Assembly: GCF_029873635.1 (NCBI RefSeq) | Contig: NC_080418.1 | Location: 16,143,388-16,207,387, forward strand | DNA length: 64,000 nt | Direction: 5' to 3' | From: Malania oleifera | Taxonomy: Eukaryota > Streptophyta > Magnoliopsida > Santalales > Ximeniaceae | Part shown: positions 11,421 to 24,924 of the stretch, piece by piece | Numbering within the stretch: the stretch's first letter is position 1 | Layout: every line of letters starts with the position of its first letter | Notes under the pieces: generated by a model | The model's database searches: none | Told to the model about the DNA's origin: nothing | Seen by the model: the letters and a program-made list of their open reading frames with translations, nothing else | Translations under genes and position numbers: made by a program

Positions 11421-13745
11421 TATAACGAACTCAAAATTCACACCATTTTATTTAAATAAAATATAAACAGACTGATAATCATTTACTCTGATACCTCTGT
11501 AACAATTACTGGGAAACATCTATGCAGCGGAAACATAATAATGTACAACCATATACACAATACTAGAATTCAGTATCTCCCCAAAATATATATACACAAA
11601 AACATAACTCTCCAAAATCATCTATCAAAACTCCTAATATCTACCCAAAAATACTTTTCTCCTGGAAACACTTACCCTGGAAACAGGGTAGTGCAACCGA
11701 CCTCCCTATCTTCGAGCCTGATATGTTCGTCTAACTGGATCACCTAAAAAATTTTAAATTATTGGAATGAAACAATGCTGAGTAAGACGAAATATGTTAT
11801 TACTAGTGTGTGACAACAAAGTTTACATAAATAATTTTCTAATAAATAGCTGAAATTGAGATAGCCTGTAACAAAATCCACAATATAACTCACACCTATG
11901 TGGCTTAAAATATATTAGTAATATCTGAGCTTTCTATTTAATTATACTTCAAGTATTATAATATATCTGATGTTATCCTGTAAATCTGTACATATATATA
12001 TATATATCTATATCTGTGAAAACTACCCTGAAAATCTGTATGTCATGATTTAACCTCTCATGACAGGGTTGTGCGGCCCGTAGGCGGGACTTAACTCTGG
12101 TTAGCCCACCAAGATAAGTCAACTGAAAACTCTATCAAACATCAAACCGGCCTCCTCAACCCAGAATACTGGGGAGTTTGCAATCCCTTCAGGCACGGAA
12201 ACTGATCTTTTCCTCGTCAAACCGGCCACCTCTACCCAGAATACTAGGGAGCTTGCAATCCCTCCAAAGCATGGTTGACAAAAATCTGCACACTATCTAA
12301 GATATGTGGTTGCACTTTGATTTGAAATAGCAACGGTACCGGGCTGTACTGACTGAATTTGACTGAAATAATTCATCAGGAATTCGATACTGTATAATAA
12401 TATTCTATATATAAATTTTACTATTTCATCATGATTCCAAAATAACTATAACACTATAAAACTGATCTGAAAATACTATAATATCTGACTGAAATAACTA
12501 TAATATCTGATATGTAATATCTAACTAAACTGTAATATCTGATTGAATAAACTGTAATATCTGAGTGTTATGATTTTAAAATTTTGGAAATCATGGTATT
12601 CTGTAAATATTGTAAAATATCTGTCTGTAAAATATCTGCATATAAAATATCTGTCTGTAAAATATCTGTCTGTATATACACTGTAATTCATAATTCTGTA
12701 AAATCTGGTAAAGCATATTTCTATGCAAAAATACTGTAGATCATGATAGTCTGAAAAACTGTATAAATTTTGAACTATTTTGATATTAACTCATGCCACA
12801 CAACTAAATAAATAAAAAAACCTTGTATTGAAATATGTATTTTCTGATAATAAAGATTATTTATACTCTGTAAAATATACCCCGAAATACATATATATTA
12901 CTGATAAAATTTCTTAAATTCCTAACATAACATATTTCTCTTACCTGATAAATTAGGCTCGTTTATTGATTTCTAGCTTACGCCCACGGCGGTCATAATT
13001 TCACAATCCTGAAATTATACACATACATATTTCCCTGTTAACCAACTAAAATTTCAGAATAATTTCCATACTCACATTTCTTGAATTTATAAACTATTTA
13101 TCACTTACCGGGGTTCCTGAGCACACCCACTAGGTTCCCTAGCCTGCCTGCAGCATAAGCTCAAAAACCTTGAATTCACAACACCCAAAATTAATCATCT
13201 CAAACACCAGTATAATATTATCTACAACTAAATCTGGGTTCAAAAAAACCTACAAGCCAAATAACCCTTAAATAACCTACTTACCTTGATTTGGGGATGG
13301 TTCCCAAACTTGTCAAATCGAAATTCTACTCCGGCTAAGTTGTAGAGAATCTCTCAGGATTATCGTTGAAAATCTAGAGAGAACGCAAAGAATTTCGAAA
13401 TCTAGAGAGAGAAAGGAGGAAAAACTGTTTCTCCTCGCTGAAATCTCGATTATGCATATTTATAGGTGACTTGACACGTGGCTTCGTCAACGAGCCATGT
13501 GTACTCGTTGACAAGGCGAAGAAGGTAGTTTGTTGACGAAGGTAAATAACTTGTTGACGAACTAATGGGTCCGAAATACACCCTCTCGGTATCTCTTTGT
13601 CGACGAAACACTAAACTTCGTCTACGAACCGTATAAGGGAGTTCGTCAACGAAGCCAGGGCATTCGTCGAAGAGCCCTGCTTTACCTCCTTTAAATTTTT
13701 CTTTTTCCTCTTTATTTAATTACTATTATTTTTAGGGTCTTTACA
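11421..13745 (-). repeat. 3' LTR of the chromovirus
   Basis: On the minus strand it begins TGTAAAGACCC at 13,745 and ends GTTCGTTATA at 11,421. The expected terminal TACA is altered to TATA (C to T), as the intact 5' LTR end at 18,891 shows. It includes a TATA box (CTATAAATA) at 13,457-13,465, an ACACGTGGC G-box-like site at 13,473-13,481, and eight TCGTCGACGA-like palindromes at 13,481-13,678. Confidence 0.9.
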
Positions 13746-14074
13746 TTCTCCCCTCCTTATAAAATTTCGTCCTCGAAATTTGCTATCTATGTTGTACACC
13801 ATCCTCTGAGGAAAATTGGCTACTTATTTTACTACTTACCCTCACTTATGGCGAAGGAATACCGTGGTTACAACTAGGATTCTGGAAGATTACAAATATA
13901 TATATATATATATATATATAAAGAAAATTCTCCCAAAACCAAAAACACTTTCTATCCTATAATCTAATATATATTCATACTTTAATTACTCTACACTGAA
14001 ATAAGTAATACTAATTTTCTCTGAATTATCACCCCTAACTTCTATTGATTCCCACTAAACAGTTGTGGGTATTT

Positions 14075-14300
14075 CTATCGTATTTCCTCCTCTAGCTCCC
14101 ATGAGGCCTCCTCCACTGCGTGATTTCTCCACAGGATTTTTACTAATGAAATTCTTTTAATACGTAACTCTTGTTCTTTTTTGTCTAGAACTTGTACTAG
14201 TGTTTCCTCATATGCTAGTGTATATATGGGTTCTATCTCCTCATAGCTGATCACATGGGAGGGATAGGGGACATATTTTCTTGACATGGAAACATGAAAT
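14075..14300 (-). pseudogene. Chromodomain-like C-terminus of chromovirus integrase
   Basis: The 70-codon frame has YVPYPSHVISYEEIEP, ETLVQVLDKKEQELR and a chromodomain-like core VKILWRNHAVEEASWELEEE. The Trp residues and the Glu-rich end match the C-terminal chromodomain of plant chromoviruses, which is thought to target integration to heterochromatin marks. It lies about 330 bp before the 3' LTR, as expected. Confidence 0.75.
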
Positions 14301-14659
14301 ATGTCATGTACCCTAGATAGTAGGTGGTAACGCTAGCTGTAGGTGACTGGATCCACTCTCTCGAGTATCTTGAATGGGCCAATAAACCTAGGGTTTAGCT
14401 TACCCTTCCTCCCAAACCTCATAATTCCTCTCAGTGGTGCTACTTTCAAAAACACTTGATCTCCCACATCAAACTCTTAACTTCTGGCAGCGAGTATCTG
14501 CATAGCTTTTCTACCGACTCTAAGATGCACTGATCTTGTCTTTAATTAGTCAGACTTTATCGTACACCTGTTGCACTAATTTTTGTCCCAAAACTCAACT
14601 CTCACCCATTTAATCTCAGTATAGTGGAGAACGGCACCTCCTACCATACAATACATTGT

Positions 14660-15495
14660 AAGGTGTCATCCCGATGCTGGTCTGATAACTGTTATTATAT
14701 GCGAACTCAACCAGCGGCATATACTAGTCCAACTACCCCCAAAATCCAGCACACACGCTCGTAGCATATCCACAAGTATCTGGATCGTCCTCTCTATCTG
14801 CCCATCAGTCTGAGGATGAAGAGTTGTGCTGAATGATAACTGAGACCCCAAAGTCTCATGTAAGCTTCTCCAAAATCGTGATGTGAAACACGGGTCTCGG
14901 TTTGAAACTATAAATACTGGCACTCCATGAGATCGAACTATCTTTTGAATGTATCTCTATCAGTCTATTCATAGGGTAGTTGACTTTTATAGGTAGGAAG
15001 TGGGCAGTCTTCGTCAGCCGATCCACAATCACCCAAATGACGTTCTGTCCATGTAACGGCGGCGGTAACCTTGTAATGAAGTCCATAGAAATATGGTCCT
15101 ACTTCTACTTGGGGATGTAGAGTGGCTGTAATTGTCTTACTGGTCTCTGGTGCTTAGTTTTTACCTGTTGGCACGTCAAACGGTGCTTCACGAATTCCGC
15201 TATCTCTCTCTTCATGCCACTTCACCAAAAGGATTCTCAAAGATCCCGATATATTTAAGTATTGCCAAAATAAACTGTGTATAGGGATCTGTGTGCCTCT
15301 TCTAAGGTAGCCCTCTTAATTTCAGCATCTGCAGGCACGCACAGTCTGGTACGGAACCATAGGGCTCCATCATCTGATATACTGAACTTCTCCCCCTGTT
15401 TGTTCTGCACTTTCTTTATCATCTCAACCAATTTTGCGTCATTATTTTGAGCCGCTTTAATTCTTTCTTGTAAGGCAGGTTGTATCACCAAGCTA
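14660..15495 (-). pseudogene. Chromovirus integrase remnant
   Basis: Pieces in order are these. The frame at 15,491-15,255 has an N-terminal region with LCVPADAEIKRATLEEAHRS (zinc-binding HHCC region, His changed). The frame at 15,086-14,856 has MDFITRLPP and [18 protein letters not shown] with the first catalytic Asp. The frame at 14,923-14,666 has [13 protein letters not shown] and [20 protein letters not shown], holding the second Asp and the catalytic Glu. Frameshifts at about 14,900 and 15,200 disable it. Confidence 0.8.
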
Positions 15496-15499
15496 GCAA

Positions 15500-16160
15500 A
15501 AAACGCCTAGTTACCATCCTCTATTAGCTCCACACCTAGCCTCTCCAAATCCATCTGAATCAAATGCTGAATCTCCTCTGCTGACAATGTTGTACTCATT
15601 GACTTTCGGCTCAACGCATTAGCCACCACATTTGCTTTTCCTGTATGGTAGCTGATAGTACAATCATAATCCTTAATGAACTCTAGCCATCTTCTTTGCC
15701 TTATATTCAATTCTTTTTAAGTGAAGAAATACTTCAAACTCTTATGGTCAGTAAAGATTTCACATCTCCTACCATAAAGGTAGTGCCTCCAAATCTTCAG
15801 GGCATACACCACTTCAACTAACTAACTCTAAGTCATGTACTGGGTAGTTCTTTTCATATTCTTTAAGCTGCCGAGAAGCATAGGTAATAACTTTCCCATG
15901 TTGTATCGACACACACCCAAGTCCCTTTTAGGACGCGTCATTGTATATCACAAATCCATCATCTCCTAATGGAATAGACAGTACCGGTGCAGTAACCAGC
16001 CGCCTCTTTAACTCCAAGAAGCTCTGCTCACAATCATCGGTCCATTTAAACCTCACATTTTTTCTCGTGAGTCATGTCAGCAGACCTAATAATCTGGAAA
16101 AATCATCTACAAAGCGTCGATAGTACCCTGCCAGACCTAGAAAGCTTCTGATCTCCTAAA
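15500..16160 (-). pseudogene. Chromovirus RNase H remnant
   Basis: The frame at 15,710-15,507 has [19 protein letters not shown] followed by [13 protein letters not shown], the end of the plant chromovirus RNase H and linker. Upstream, 15,720-16,150 holds the rest of the domain in broken frames. It would degrade RNA in RNA/DNA hybrids during replication. Confidence 0.7.
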
Positions 16161-16870
16161 CATTTCCCAGTCTCACCCAACTCACCACTGCCTCTATCTT
16201 ACTCGGATCAACTAATACACCATCTTCAAAGATCACATGCTTGAGGAAAGTAACATGTCTTAGCCAAAATTCACCTTTCTTGAATTTAGCATACATTTTC
16301 TTTTCTCTTAGTACTTGCAAAACCAACCTCAGATGATCCTTGTGCTCCTCAAAACTCTTCGAGTAGGCCAGTATATCATCAATAAATACTACAACAAACC
16401 GATCCAAATACTGATGGAACACCCGATTCATTAAATCCATAAACACTATCGGTGTATTAGTCAATCCGAACGACATTACTAAGAACTCGTAATTCCCATA
16501 TCTGGTTTAGAATGTTGTCTTAGAAATGTTTTCTAACTTTAACTTTCACCTAGTGGTAACCAGACCAAAGGTCAATCTTGGAGTAGACCTGGGTCCCCTA
16601 GAGCTGATCAAATAAATCATCAATTCTAGGAAGAGGATATTTATTCTTGACTGTTAGTTTATTTATTTTTCTATAATCTATGCACATCCTTACAGTCCCA
16701 TTTTTATTTTTCACAAACAAAACTGGTGCTCCCCAAGGCAACACATTAGGCCTGATAAACCATTTATCCATCAACTCATGCAGCTGGTTTTTTAATTCTT
16801 TTAGTTCAGCTAGAGCTATCCTGTAAGGTGCTTTAGATATCGGTGCCGACCCTGGTAGAAGATCCACAGC
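16156..16870 (-). pseudogene. Chromovirus reverse transcriptase remnant
   Basis: The frame at 16,867-16,598 has the RT start: [18 protein letters not shown], then [20 protein letters not shown]. The frame at 16,476-16,156 has [20 protein letters not shown] and the catalytic FIDDILAYS. The segment between them (16,480-16,600) contains the SKIDLxxGY region out of frame. The catalytic Asp pair is kept, but the frame is broken at least twice. Confidence 0.85.
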
Positions 16871-17125
16871 AAATTCAATCTCTCAATCTGGTGGTAAACC
16901 AGGTAACTCCTCTAGGAAAACATTTGGGAATTTCCTAACTACTGGAATACCAGTCTGTTTCGATTCTTCCCTTGACATCTCCTTTATGTAAGCTACATAC
17001 CCCTAGCAACCATGCTGAAGCAGTTTCTTTGCCTAAATTGTCGATACTAACTGTGGCGAGGTGTGCACCCATGATCCCATAAATCTGAATTTTTACTCAC
17101 CTGAGGGTCTGAAAATCACTTCTTT

Positions 17126-17490
17126 TCAATGACAATCTATGCTGGCATGGTTAGCAGTCAGCCAGTCCATACCCAATATCACATCGAACCTTTGCATATC
17201 TAATACCACAAGATCGGTTGGTAGAACTTTCTCTAAAATGCCTACTGAAAAATTTTTAAGCACTCTCATACACCTCACTACTGATCCAGTCAACGTGGCT
17301 ACTAACAATTCAACATCTAACAACTGTGTCTCAACCCCAACTAACTTAATATATCCCGATGACATGAAAGAATGGGTCGCACCTGTGTCAAATAAAACAA
17401 CAACTTTATATGACAAAGTAGTAAGAATACCTGTCACGACGTCTCCAGCAACCTTAGCGTCTCCCGGCGTCAATGCATAGACCATCGCTG
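17126..17490 (-). pseudogene. Chromovirus aspartic protease remnant
   Basis: A 119-codon frame shows VVVLFDTGATHSFMSSGYIK (active site DTGA), a middle strand, and DVILGMDWLTANHASIDC at the end. This is the complete retropepsin fold of plant gypsy elements. A stop follows directly before RT. It would cleave the Gag-Pol polyprotein. Confidence 0.8.
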
Positions 17491-17559
17491 GTGCTGTATT
17501 CCTTTACTGGCCTTCACGGGGCGCTTGGTAACCACCCTGAAATCGCCTGTGAACTGGTG

Positions 17560-18522
17560 CCTAGGCCGGCAGTCCCTAACATGACCAAGCCCTATGACAG
17601 GGTCTCCCACACCGATTGCAGATGTTCTCTCCCATCCTACTTTCACTTGGATGCCTTCGACCACATTTGGGACAAATAGGGTAAACCTGCTCACCCTGAA
17701 ACCCTCGATGTCTTGTCATCTGTCTATGGCCTCTTCTGAATCGGTCTCCTCTCCATGGGCCCTGACTGGAACCTGTCTGGAAACTTGGAGGCGTGGGCCT
17801 CTTCCTCTAGTTCGGTACTCCCACATATGTCTACTCACTCTCCTTTGCTACTGTAGCTCTATCAAATAATTCAGTAAAGTCATGTATCTTCAGTACTGCC
17901 ACCTGTTTATATATATTTCGTCTCAAACCCTCATAAACATCTTGCCCTTCTTAGCTTCATCTGGCACTATATATGGGGCAAATTGTGACAACTCGATGAA
18001 TTTTGCTGCACACTGTTGAACTGTCATTGGTTCCTAGGTCAAACTCAGAAACTTTTGTACTTTAACCTCTTTAAGTGTGGTAGGAAAGTATCTGTCAAAG
18101 AATATGTCTCTGAATCGAGCCTAGGTCACAGGCACTGGTATAGGTCTCTGCTCCTCCAGTAATCCAGTAGTCGTTCTCCATCTCTCGGCCTCCCCTACCA
18201 ACTTATACGTGGCATAAAGAACCCTCCGCTCATCGGTGCAGTGGAGCACCGTTAGTATTTTCTCTATCGCTTGCATCCAGTTCTCAGCAACTATACGGTC
18301 AGCTACTCCTGAAAATACTGGAGGATTCATCTTCGTGAACTTTTCTATGGTACACCGCTGGGTTGCAAATGGGTCTCCCTGCTCCCTAGAGCTTCGTGCA
18401 ATCTCATCCATGACCTGTTGAGCTATGTTGCGTAAAACAGCATCTGAGTCTCCGCCGCCCATATTAGAAGGCCCTGCTCCATCATCGCCACTAGCGTGAG
18501 CACTACTACCTCCACGGTCCAT
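17560..18522 (-). pseudogene. Chromovirus gag remnant
   Basis: The frame at 18,522-18,121 starts with [15 protein letters not shown] and contains [15 protein letters not shown], then [20 protein letters not shown], the retrotransposon gag (capsid) domain. Downstream frames continue it. Near 17,576-17,620 another frame reads a CX2CX4HX4C zinc knuckle (CNRCGRPCHRAWSC). The start codon lies about 350 bp downstream of the primer site. Confidence 0.8.
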
Positions 18523-18875
18523 CCTACAATAACACCAAATTATTTTGAGAATCCAAACCTCATAATACTATCCTTACTTCCATCTAACTAAAATATCCTT
18601 ATACTGCCTTTTACAAATTTAAGGTTTAGTCCTACCATATGGAAAGAAATCGACGATAGTTTACTATGGTTTTTATGAAATCGTCACTATAGGAAAAACA
18701 CAGAAATCACTTTGAAGTTCATGCTTTCAGACTGCAGAATAGAACCCTAAATTCTCATCTTAATTTCCCAACATTATCTCACTGATTTTTTATTCTATCA
18801 TTCTCAAAATTTCATTCTTATATTCTGGTATTGTTTTCCACTGCACTTTAGAATTTACAGAACCTAGTAACCTAA

Positions 18876-18890
18876 GCTTTGATACCAAAA
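18876..18890 (-). other. Primer binding site of the chromovirus
   Basis: On the minus strand TTTTGGTATCAAAGC follows the LTR end TTACA. It matches the tRNA-Met-type primer used by Tekay/Del elements. Confidence 0.75.
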
Positions 18891-20832
18891 TGTAACGACC
18901 TCAAAATTCACACCATTTTTTAAAAAATAAAATAAAAATAAATTGATAATCATTTACTTTAATATTCCTCTAACGATTACTAGGAAACACCTATGCAGTG
19001 GAAACATAATACTGTACAACCATATACACAATACCGGAATTCATATCTCTCCAAAATATACATACACAAAAACGTAACTCTCCAATATCATTTATCAAAA
19101 CTCTTGATATCTACCCAAAAATACTTTTCTCTTGAAAACACTTACCCTATAAACAGGGTAGTGCAACCGACCTCCCTATTTCTGAGCTTGATTTGCTCGT
19201 CTAACTAGATCACCTAAAAAATGTTAAATTACTGGAATGAAACAACGCTTAGTAAGACGAAATATGTTATTACTAGTGTGTGGCAACAGAGTTTACATAA
19301 ATAATTTTCTGATAAATAACTAAAATTGAGATAGCCTATAACAAAATACACAGTATAACTCACACCTATGTGGCTCAAATATATATATGTAATATCCGAG
19401 CTTTCGATTTAATCATACTTTTAGTATTAAAATAGATCTGCTGTTATCCTGTAAATCTATACATATATATTTATATCTGTGAAAACTAACTTGAAAATCT
19501 GTATGTCATGATTTAACCCCTCATGACAAGGTTGTCCAGCCCATAGGCGATACTTAACTCTGGTTGGTCCACCAGGATAAGTCAACTAAAAACTTTATCA
19601 AACATCAGACTAGCCTCTTCAACCCAAAATACTGGGGAGCCTACAATCCGTCCAGGTACGGTAACTGATCCCTCCCTCGTCAAACCGGCCACCTCTACCC
19701 AGAACACTGGGGAGCCTGCAATCCCTCCAAGGCACGATTGACGAAAATCCATACACTATTTGAGATATGTGGTTGCACTCTGATATGAAATAGCAACGGT
19801 ACCGTGCTCTACTGACTGAAATAATTCATCAGGGATCTGATACTGTATAATAATATTCTATATATAAATCTTACTATTTCATCATGATTCCAACATAATC
19901 ATAACATTGTAAAACTGATATGAAAATACTATAATATTTGAATGAAATAACTATAATATTTGATATGTAATATCTGACTGAATAAACTGTAAGATCTGAT
20001 CTGTAATATCTGACTGAATAAATTGTAATATCTGAGTGTTATGGTTTTAAAAATTTTGGAAATCATGGTATTTTGTAAATACTGTAAAATATCTGTCTAT
20101 AAAATATTTGCTATAAAATATCTATTTGTATATATACTATAATTCATAATTCTGTAAAATATGGTAAAGCATATTTCTATGCAAAAATACTGTAGATCAT
20201 GATATTTTGAAAAACTGTGTAAATTCTAAAATGATTTGATATTAACTCATGCCACACAACTAAATAAATAAAAATCCCTGTACTGAAATCTGTATTTTCT
20301 GATAACAAAGATAATTTATACTCTATAGAATTTACCCCGAAACACATATATATTACTGATAAAATTTCTTAAATTCCTAATATATCATATTTCCCTTACT
20401 TGACAAACTAGGTTTGTTTACTGATTTCTAACTTATGCCCACGGTGTTCATAACTTCACAATCCTAAAATTATACACATACATATTTCCCTGTTAATCAA
20501 CTGAATTTTAGAAATAGTTTCCATACTCACATTTCCTGAATTTATAAACTATTTATCATTCACCGGGGTTCCTGAGCACACCCACTAGGTTCCTTAACCT
20601 GCCTGCAGTATTAGCCTCAAAATCCTGAATTCACAACACCCAAAATTAATCATCCCAAACACCAGTATAATATCATCTACAACCAAATTTGGGTTCAGAA
20701 AAACCTATAAGCCAAATAACCCTTAAATAACCTACTTACCTTGATTTTGGGATGGTTCTCAAACTCCTCAAATCGAAATTCTGCTCCGATTAAGTTGTAG
20801 AGAATCTCCCAAAGATCATCGTGGTAGCTTCT

Positions 20833-23800
20833 TGTAAGAACTCGAATCATGATATATGAGTTTAAATTAATAAGAGAGGGGCAAATTGGGAATTTAGTAG
20901 GATTCGTTAACGAAACCAGAGTTCGTCGACGAAGTCTATGTAAGTCTCGTCGACGAAGTTCAGAGGCTCGTCGAAGAGGAAAAGTTGAGAGATTTCGGGA
21001 AACCGGTGATATCAGGATTCACTGACGAATCTATCATCTCGTCAACGAGCTGTCTATATGACCTCGTCGACAAGGACACCATTTCGTCAACGAGGACGAC
21101 CGAGTCAAAGGGCTATAAATAGAAGTTATCTTTACTTCCAAGCGAAGAAATTTAAAAATCTTTTTTCTCTCTCTCTAGAACTCTCCCTACACTCCCTCTG
21201 TAGTAACCCAACCCCGAGAAAAAAAAATAAAAAAAATAAATATATAAATAAATAATAATAAATAAATAAAGAGATATTTTGGAGAAGATATTTTGAGATA
21301 TTTATATATAAATATCTTGGAAGAGATATTTATTTAGACTACTTAAGGGCTAAGTTAGGTTTTATTCTATAAATTCTCTTATTCTCTCTCTCTCTCTCTC
21401 TCTCTAAGATCCTTCGTCGTTCGTCGTCTGTTTCCAAAAACGGAGGGTGCTACGTGGATCAAAAGAGGAAACTCTACACTTTTAGTAGATCGGATCGTCA
21501 TTTCGAAGAGTTTCGAGTTTTCCCAAGAATCGAGGTAGGAATCTGATCCTAATTTTGATTTGATATTTGGATAGCAGTAGAAAACATAGTAAGGTTATGT
21601 TCTGTGGTTTTAGGTTTTCGGGATCTCGGGTTGTCGATTTGGACCGTTTTCATACGAACTTTCATTTCGAGTATAAGGTAAAGGGAATTTGATTACAACA
21701 GTTAATTTTGGAAAACTAAACCGCTAAAAAGCTAGTTTACGTTATTATGTCTGATTTAACTGCTTATTTGTGAAATTCTACCGAGTATAAATGCCCGTTT
21801 GACGATTCTACGATTTTCGATAAAAACGAGGTTTTCAACGTGTAATCTCCAAATTTTACAAACATCGTTTATTTGTGTTTATACTATAATAGGAGAGGCT
21901 CGAATCCTTTATTTATTCAGTTAAACTATGTATATCAAATTTCTATCATTTAGTGGGTTTTTGAAGTAAACTTGTGTGATAGATGTTGAAATAGAAATGA
22001 ATGTATTTTCTATACTACTGATATAGAATATGGGAATGAAATTCCAATTTGTTATACTGATAATGTGATAAACGGAGGCTGGTGATACACCGAGCCGCAT
22101 CAGAAAACAAAAAGGGGTAAACTGAGTGGAAAGACGCCAATTTGAACCCGCTGGGATTATTTCTATACTATTGATATAGGGTTGAAAAATACTTTCTTTG
22201 CAGAGTTGAAATAAACTACTGTTATATGATACGGCGCGATATCATAGCTAGATGTACACGTGCAACCACACGTATTAAACGATGTAAGTACCAAGATGGT
22301 CGGCTAGTAGGGTGAAACCATTGGCTGATATTGGGCCAATGCAGGCAGTCAAATCGTATGTAGGTACTCGGCAATGTCTGCACGAATAGGGCATTAGGCG
22401 AGTATCAGTGCACAACCCGAGCCATGGGGTAAAACTGGTTATAGGGATATTTTGCTGTTGGTCATCTGATAAATCATTCAATGGTCGAAAGACAGATGTG
22501 GGAATTTTGTAATATGAATAATGGTATACCTGATCCACAATTGTATTAGAAATACTTGATTTATATTTCAGATGTTGAATTAAAATATACATGTATTGCA
22601 GTCACACACTATTGTAACTCTTTCTTGCTTACTGAGAGATGTCTCACCCTATCATATAACCTTTGTTTTCAGGTCCATCAGTACGTCAGTCCTAATAGCT
22701 AAAAGGACTGGGGAGATTGTTTTTGGTTAGCTTATGTAAGCATCTAAATCTTGTATTAAACCTAAATGAAAGTCCTGTTGGAGGATTGTAATAACAAGAA
22801 TTTTATCCTATGTATGACTTTATGAGAAATGGTGTGGATGTATTAGTAAACTCTAGTATAAGGCTAATAGAAACCCCAATGGATGTTTATGTTTTTCCGC
22901 GACATATACATCATGATTATGTATGTTTTACACCCATACGTCCCTATTAAGGGCGGGTTGTTTCCATATCTTGAACAGGTATAGGTATTATGTATGAATG
23001 AGTGACACCTGGATCCGTATAAAGGGCCGGGTCGTTACACCGTCTCTCTAGATTTCTTCATCATTCGTCACAAGAATCGTTAATCTAAAGTTACCTCGAG
23101 GGTCGTGGAAGGATTCTCTACAAAACCTACAGGTCGGAATCCGGTTTTGGAGATTTTCAGGTTTTGGCAAAAAATCGAGGTAAGGCTCGATTTTCATTTC
23201 TGATCCTATAGTTATGTAGGAAATAGTGCTGTGAGTATCTTCTGTACTGTTGATTGTAGGTTTTGGAACTCGGTTCCCTGTTTAGGAGTTTTAGAGTTCG
23301 GGATTTTCTATTTGGGGGAAGGTAAGGGGAATTGTGTTTATATCGATTATTTTTGAAATCAGACTTGGTAGAACTGTGGTTCACGGTTCTGTGTATGTTT
23401 TGACTACTCATTTGGGGGGATCTAATGGGGAAAACTATGGGTTTTTCATGATTACAATTTTGGGAAAAGGGGGCTACGGGCTGCATCCCTGATTTTGTTA
23501 AAAACCGAACGTATATGTTGATTTATACTGTGTTATAGGGATGGTCGTGCCTTGACTTGTTTAAATTGTATGTATTTGGAAAACCATGATTTTAAATTAC
23601 CAAATGGGTGTAGTTTGTTTGGTTATATGAGCATGCATGCGTGTGTGTGATTGGTTGAAATGCTACTAGAAACGCGGTTCCGAATTGTTCCAGGTACTGA
23701 GAGTGTCCGGCTCTATATCCGAGGGCGTATGAAATCGCTGGCCATAGATTGGCAGAGTGTCCGACTCTATATCCGAGAGCATGAGCCTATTCCAGCAGAT

Positions 23801-24509
23801 CAGGTCGAAGGGTGTGGATCCACCAGTTTAGCGTCGGTACGATGCTATGGGAGTCGGGGACTAGCCATGTGCCGGTGCCGCCGTGTTTGCTGGTTGGCTA
23901 CGGGCCAATGCCATATGTCGCAAGCCGGCTTCGGGTGGATGGGTGTGACGACACCAGGGATTGCTGATCATGTGTGTGTGTGCATGTATGCACTATTGTG
24001 AAATTAGTACTGAAACTGCATTTAACTGCGTGTATGTTGCATCATGATAACACTCAAATGCAACACACCGATATAACTTGTGTTCTTCCTTACTGAGAGG
24101 TGTCTCACCCCTACTATACGTATATTTTTACAGGTCCTTCGAGTAACCAGAACTAGAGTCCTTGTGTCGAGAGCGTAGTGGCCGGTGTACTACGGGTAGC
24201 GCTTGGGTAAGTGCTAGGACTTGTATTTTGTGGGTTGTCATTTTGAGATATGTTAGGCACTTGGTTGTACATTGTTTGATGGAACCTTGATTCTGTCCTT
24301 GTATAGACTCTGGTATGGTACTGTATGTATATAGTAAGACCTTATTCCGCTGCATATGTTTTGTTATGTTTGGATATGTATAGGGTGCCTAGGAACCCCA
24401 CGGGGTTGGACCCTCATCCTTGCTCTGTATCTTGGATGTTTTGTATGATACAGGAACTGTTTGTTTACATTTTCACCCCTGGATCCCATTTCGGGTTTGG
24501 GGCGTGACA
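20833..24509 (+). mobile_element. Solo LTR (outer) inserted in the chromovirus 5' LTR
   Basis: It starts TGTAAGAACTCG and ends GGGGCGTGACA. Perfect target duplications CTTCT lie at 20,828-20,832 and 24,510-24,514. Without the inner insertion it is about 1,831 bp. A plus-strand promoter is visible, with eight palindromes at 20,902-21,094 followed by GGCTATAAATAG at 21,111-21,122. No coding domain remains. The frame at 23,651-24,001 lies inside this LTR and has no transposon motif. Confidence 0.85.
21199..23039 (+). mobile_element. Solo LTR (inner) inserted in the outer solo LTR
   Basis: It is 1,841 bp, starts TGTAGTAACCC and ends GGGTCGTTACA. The flanking 5-mers CCCTC (21,194-21,198) and CCGTC (23,040-23,044) differ at one base, consistent with an aged target duplication. 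It lacks the TCGTCGACGA array but shares the TTACTGAGAGATGTCTCACCC-type block near 22,630-22,650. It is the innermost layer and so the youngest insertion of the nest. Confidence 0.8.
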
Positions 24510-24924
24510 CTTCTGATCGTCGAACTGGAGAGAAAAGGAGCCGAAAATCTAGAGAGAAGGTAGAGAATTTTGAAATCTAGAGAAAGAAAGGAGGAAAAAC
24601 TGTTTCTCCTCGTTGAAATCCCAATTTTGCATATTTATAGGTGACTTGACACGTGGCTTCGTCGACGAGCCACGTGTACTCGTCGACGAGGCGAAGAAGG
24701 TAGTTCATCGACGAAGGTAAATAACTCATCGACAAACCAATGGGTCTGAAATACACCCTCTCGGTATCTTTTCGTCAATGAGACACTGAATTTCATCTAC
24801 AAACCGTATAAGGGAGTTCGTTGACGAAGACAGGGCATTCGTTGACGAACCCTGCTTTACCTTTTTAAATTTTCATTTTTCCTCTTTATTTAATTACTAT
24901 TATTTTTCAGGTCTTTACAGTAGT

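Larger units (their letters stand above)
11421..24919 (-). mobile_element. Ty3/gypsy chromovirus (Tekay/Del-like) with both LTRs
   Basis: The element is flanked by perfect target duplications GTAGT at 11,416-11,420 and 24,920-24,924. The 3' LTR is 11,421-13,745 (2,325 bp). The 5' LTR is 18,891-24,919 and contains 3.68 kb of later insertions (2,347 bp without them). A primer site lies at 18,876-18,888 and a polypurine tract (GGAGGGGAGAA on the minus strand) at 13,746-13,756. Gag, protease, RT, RNase H, integrase and a chromodomain-like C-terminus follow in that order. Long LTRs, the [18 protein letters not shown] block and the chromodomain point to the Tekay/Del clade. All ORFs are broken. Confidence 0.9.
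18891..24919 (-). repeat. 5' LTR of the chromovirus, split by nested solo LTRs
   Basis: Parts 18,891-20,832 and 24,510-24,919 align with the 3' LTR at 11,421-13,745, including the eight-palindrome array at 24,657-24,850 and a TATA box at 24,633-24,641. The palindromes are better preserved here than in the 3' LTR copy. The gap is the 20,833-24,509 insertion with target duplication CTTCT. Confidence 0.9.

Noticed and set aside
23651-24001. 116-codon ORF in the outer solo LTR
   Set aside because: It lies entirely in an LTR, has no recognisable motif, and arises from a locally GC-rich stretch.
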